Source of the DNA: Lamprocystis purpurea DSM 4197
GTDB taxonomy: Bacteria; Pseudomonadota; Gammaproteobacteria; Chromatiales; Chromatiaceae
DNA length: 64,000 bases
Direction of reading: 5' to 3'
Assembly (NCBI RefSeq): GCF_000379525.1
Contig: NZ_KB902363.1
Span: 111,618-175,617 of the forward strand
Part shown: positions 63,433-64,000 of the stretch, one piece after another
Layout: each line of letters begins with the position of its first letter
How positions within the stretch are numbered: position 1 is the first letter of the stretch
Made by a program: the position numbers and the translations under genes
Notes under the pieces: model-generated
The model's database searches: none
What the model was told of the DNA's origin: nothing
What the model saw: only the letters and a program-made list of their open reading frames with translations

Positions 63433-64000
63433 TTGTCGCGGGACACTCACGGGACACCGAAAGCTAACACTATGCAACTTGACGCAACATAGCGAGCGGC
63501 GCCGATCCGCCTTTCGCCCGGCCCGGTTCCCTTGGCTTGCAAAACTGCCGAAAGACCATGCTGGGAAAGCTCTAGGCGCTGCTTTAAGTGAGACTTAGCG
63601 AGAAGATACGGGATGATGAGACTTGCCGATGTAGCGTGATCATCGGAAGCGGAGCGCCAGATGATTTGAGACGTAGCGCCAGATGATTTGAGACAACCGA
63701 GGCGCCCGAGGGCACGGGCGCCGATCCGCCGGCACTGCACTGGACCGCCACTCGTCGAGATCCAGGGCGAACCCGGCCATGGCCTATACTCGCGCTGAGC
63801 GGTAGTTTCCTAGGGAAAGGTTGTGACGGGCTACGGCCAATCGCATGATCCCGGTTCGAGTCCGGGCGCCGCTCGCCTTACAACCCGCCGTCACCTGGAC
63901 CGCCAGCCGATCCGCCGGCACTGCTCCGGACATCCCCTCGTCGAGCCCCAGGGCGAACCCGGCCGGCGCTGGACGTGGCACCCTCCTGGAGCCCAAGCCA
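63433..64000. other. Repeat-rich right edge with no clear gene
   Basis: Two 19-base direct repeats GCGCCAGATGATTTGAGAC start at 63654 and 63676. A roughly 58-base unit starting CCGATCCGCCGGCACTGC is present at 63721 and again at 63907. Between the latter, 63797-63875 can fold like a worn tRNA: GAGCGGT pairs with GCCGCTC, and CCCGGTTCGAGTCCGGG resembles a T-arm. No intact CDS is seen. Confidence 0.55.

Overview
The window is GC-rich chromosomal DNA of a gammaproteobacterium. Gene order and content (vfr-type crp beside trpC-trpD-trpG, fkpB-ispH-thiO, rraA-aceK, glycolate oxidase subunits, acetate-type sodium symporters) and several families of dispersed palindromic repeats fit a purple-sulfur-type member of the Chromatiales. 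That placement is inference; no marker here fixes the genus.

Layout. 0-5.7 kb: two sodium:solute symporter operons on the minus strand, one with a DUF294/CBS regulator and a DUF4212 partner, the other actP with a DUF485 partner. 6-9.1 kb: thrC, a membrane-anchored transglutaminase-like protein and ubiG. 9.4-16 kb: an HTH-plus-2Fe-2S reductase divergent from glcE-glcF-garR (glycolate/glyoxylate metabolism) and an MFS permease. 16-21.4 kb: aceK, rraA, a DUF885 protein and an OsmC protein on the minus strand, divergent from crp. 21.4-24 kb: trpC, trpD, trpG, with a repeat inserted between trpD and trpC. 24-31.8 kb: two small secreted proteins, a RimB-type retropepsin, the proteasome-like Anbu peptidase, a PAS-PAS-GGDEF-EAL protein, and the ATP-grasp and alpha-E genes usually found with Anbu.

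32-46.7 kb is an accessory and defence island. It holds a type I restriction-modification operon (hsdM-hsdS-hsdR) with a complete DarT/DarG DNA ADP-ribosylation toxin-antitoxin pair inserted between hsdS and hsdR, followed by a YgjP-type metallopeptidase. Downstream is a second, decayed darTG copy that has lost nearly all of the toxin and the macro domain but keeps an intact DarG C-terminal domain. Next come a vapBC remnant fused to the 3' end of another hsdR, a truncated REP-associated transposase and a DUF2335 membrane protein. REP-like palindromes are dense here.

47-64 kb returns to core genes: tRNA-Phe, tRNA-Asn, a FimT-type pilin, aspC, a 1315-residue secreted FG-GAP/Calx-beta protein, uvrB, a LEA14 lipoprotein, a damaged higB/higA-immA locus, rimO, fkpB, ispH, thiO and tRNA-Thr, ending in a repeat-rich stretch with no clear gene.

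The main points of interest are the darTG module inside the type I RM operon and its antitoxin-only derivative, a MITE-like element whose 22-bp inverted ends are made of a hexanucleotide repeat, a five-unit 21-bp tandem array upstream of darT, and a repeated unrecognised module in the large secreted protein.
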